From: Oceaniferula marina
Lineage (GTDB): Bacteria > Verrucomicrobiota > Verrucomicrobiia > Verrucomicrobiales > Akkermansiaceae
Reading direction: 5' to 3'
DNA length: 64,000 nucleotides
Assembly (NCBI RefSeq): GCF_013391475.1
Contig: NZ_JACBAZ010000002.1
Coordinates: 409,104-473,103, forward strand
Part shown: piece after piece, positions 63,545 through 64,000 of the stretch
Layout: the number at the start of each line of letters is the position of its first letter
Position numbering within the stretch: position 1 is the stretch's first letter
Notes under the pieces: model-generated
What the model saw: only the letters and a program-made list of their open reading frames with translations
Database searches by the model: none
Told to the model about the DNA's origin: nothing
Program-made: the position numbers and the translations under genes

Positions 63545-64000
63545 CTAGGTTTTGGCTTTTTTTCTTTTCTTCTTAGTCTCAGGATTAGGAGCACTTGCTC
63601 GCTCTTTTCTGATGTCAGATTGCATGATCCACTTCTTTTTCTCTATGAGCATTTGCTGAACGTTTTTCAAGGTACTAGCGTGCTCTGGATCTTTCACTAA
63701 GTTAACGAACTGCTGCGGATCTTTGACCATGTCATAGAGCTCAGCTCCATTGTCACCGTTTGCGTATTCAATATAGGCCCAGTTCTTGGTGCGCAGCAGC
63801 ATGCCGCGACCATTCATAGACAGGGCTGCATCACGGACACTGTGGGCCGGGTCATCGAATGTCTTATAGAGGCTCTTGCCTTGAATGTTTTTTGGGATAT
63901 CAAGACCACAGGCTTCGCTGATCGTGGGGTAGAGGTCTACCAGCTCTGTTAGAGTGTGGCAAACAGTGGCTTCTTTCCCTGGTACTTTGATGATCATTGG
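63545..64000 (-). CDS. Sulfatase C-terminal part, cut by the window end
   Basis: The last ~150 residues of an iduronate-2-sulfatase-like protein. Recognisable parts are TELVDLYPTISEACGLDIP, GKSLYKTFDDP, LRTKNWAYIEYANGDNGAEL and YDMVKDPQQFVNL. The formylglycine site and N-terminus lie beyond position 64000. It ends in a very basic Lys/Arg tail (ETKKKRKKAKT). It belongs to the same minus-strand sulfatase operon. Confidence 0.88.
   Translation of the reverse strand, partial: PMIIKVPGKEATVCHTLTELVDLYPTISEACGLDIPKNIQGKSLYKTFDDPAHSVRDAALSMNGRGMLLRTKNWAYIEYANGDNGAELYDMVKDPQQFVNLVKDPEHASTLKNVQQMLIEKKKWIMQSDIRKERASAPNPETKKKRKKAKT

Overview
The window reads as a chromosomal segment of a Verrucomicrobiota bacterium, most likely an Akkermansiaceae/Verrucomicrobiaceae-type heterotroph. 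This is inferred from several traits together: PEP-CTERM proteins ending in a Pro-Glu-Pro, hydrophobic helix and Arg/Lys-rich tail; many secreted formylglycine sulfatases; an alternative complex III operon; an M60-type peptidase; and CotH/lamin-tail secreted proteins. No rRNA, tRNA or CRISPR array was seen.

Layout. (1) 1-7.9 kb: small housekeeping and accessory genes (cupin, RelB/RelE-type toxin-antitoxin pair, NfeD/SPFH membrane pair, TPMT-like methyltransferase, adenylate-kinase-like protein, outer-membrane barrel). They are interrupted by a five-copy ~160-bp palindromic tandem array and by members of a short inverted-repeat element family. (2) 8.1-20.6 kb: one long respiratory operon, actABCDEF, then a membrane-anchored dihaem cytochrome c and a cbb3-oxidase-like trio (CcoN-, CcoO- and CcoP-like). 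The CcoN-like protein lacks every CuB ligand, the active-site tyrosine and the paired TM10 histidines, so it should not reduce oxygen. This is the most interesting system in the window. (3) 20.6-23.4 kb: a repeat-filled spacer, then the 5-oxoprolinase genes pxpABC. (4) 23.4-31.4 kb: two sulfatases, an M60-like metallopeptidase, dprA, and a PII gene preceded by a near-perfect sigma-54 promoter. (5) 31.4-43.7 kb: sugar O-acetyltransferase, GH31 alpha-xylosidase-like enzyme, four PEP-CTERM proteins, a 1340-residue lamin-tail/CotH protein, and an AraC-type regulator. (6) 43.8-57.3 kb: a co-directional glycan-use cluster of AraC regulator, sodium:solute symporter, GH2, DUF5703 protein, GH36-like enzyme and secreted beta-helix protein. 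(7) 57.3-64 kb: a third repeat-element copy, a GH20 hexosaminidase, remnants of IS256- and IS3-type transposases, and three more sulfatases, the last cut by the window end.

Functionally the window joins a quinol-oxidising, cytochrome-c-reducing electron-transfer module to large-scale use of sulfated, branched glycans. Exported sulfatases, GH20, beta-helix and M60 enzymes would act outside the cytoplasm. The symporter would import products, and GH2, GH36 and GH31 enzymes without signal peptides would finish degradation inside. Most genes of the respiratory operon have pyrimidine-rich, Shine-Dalgarno-less leaders, so translation initiation there probably does not depend on anti-SD pairing.
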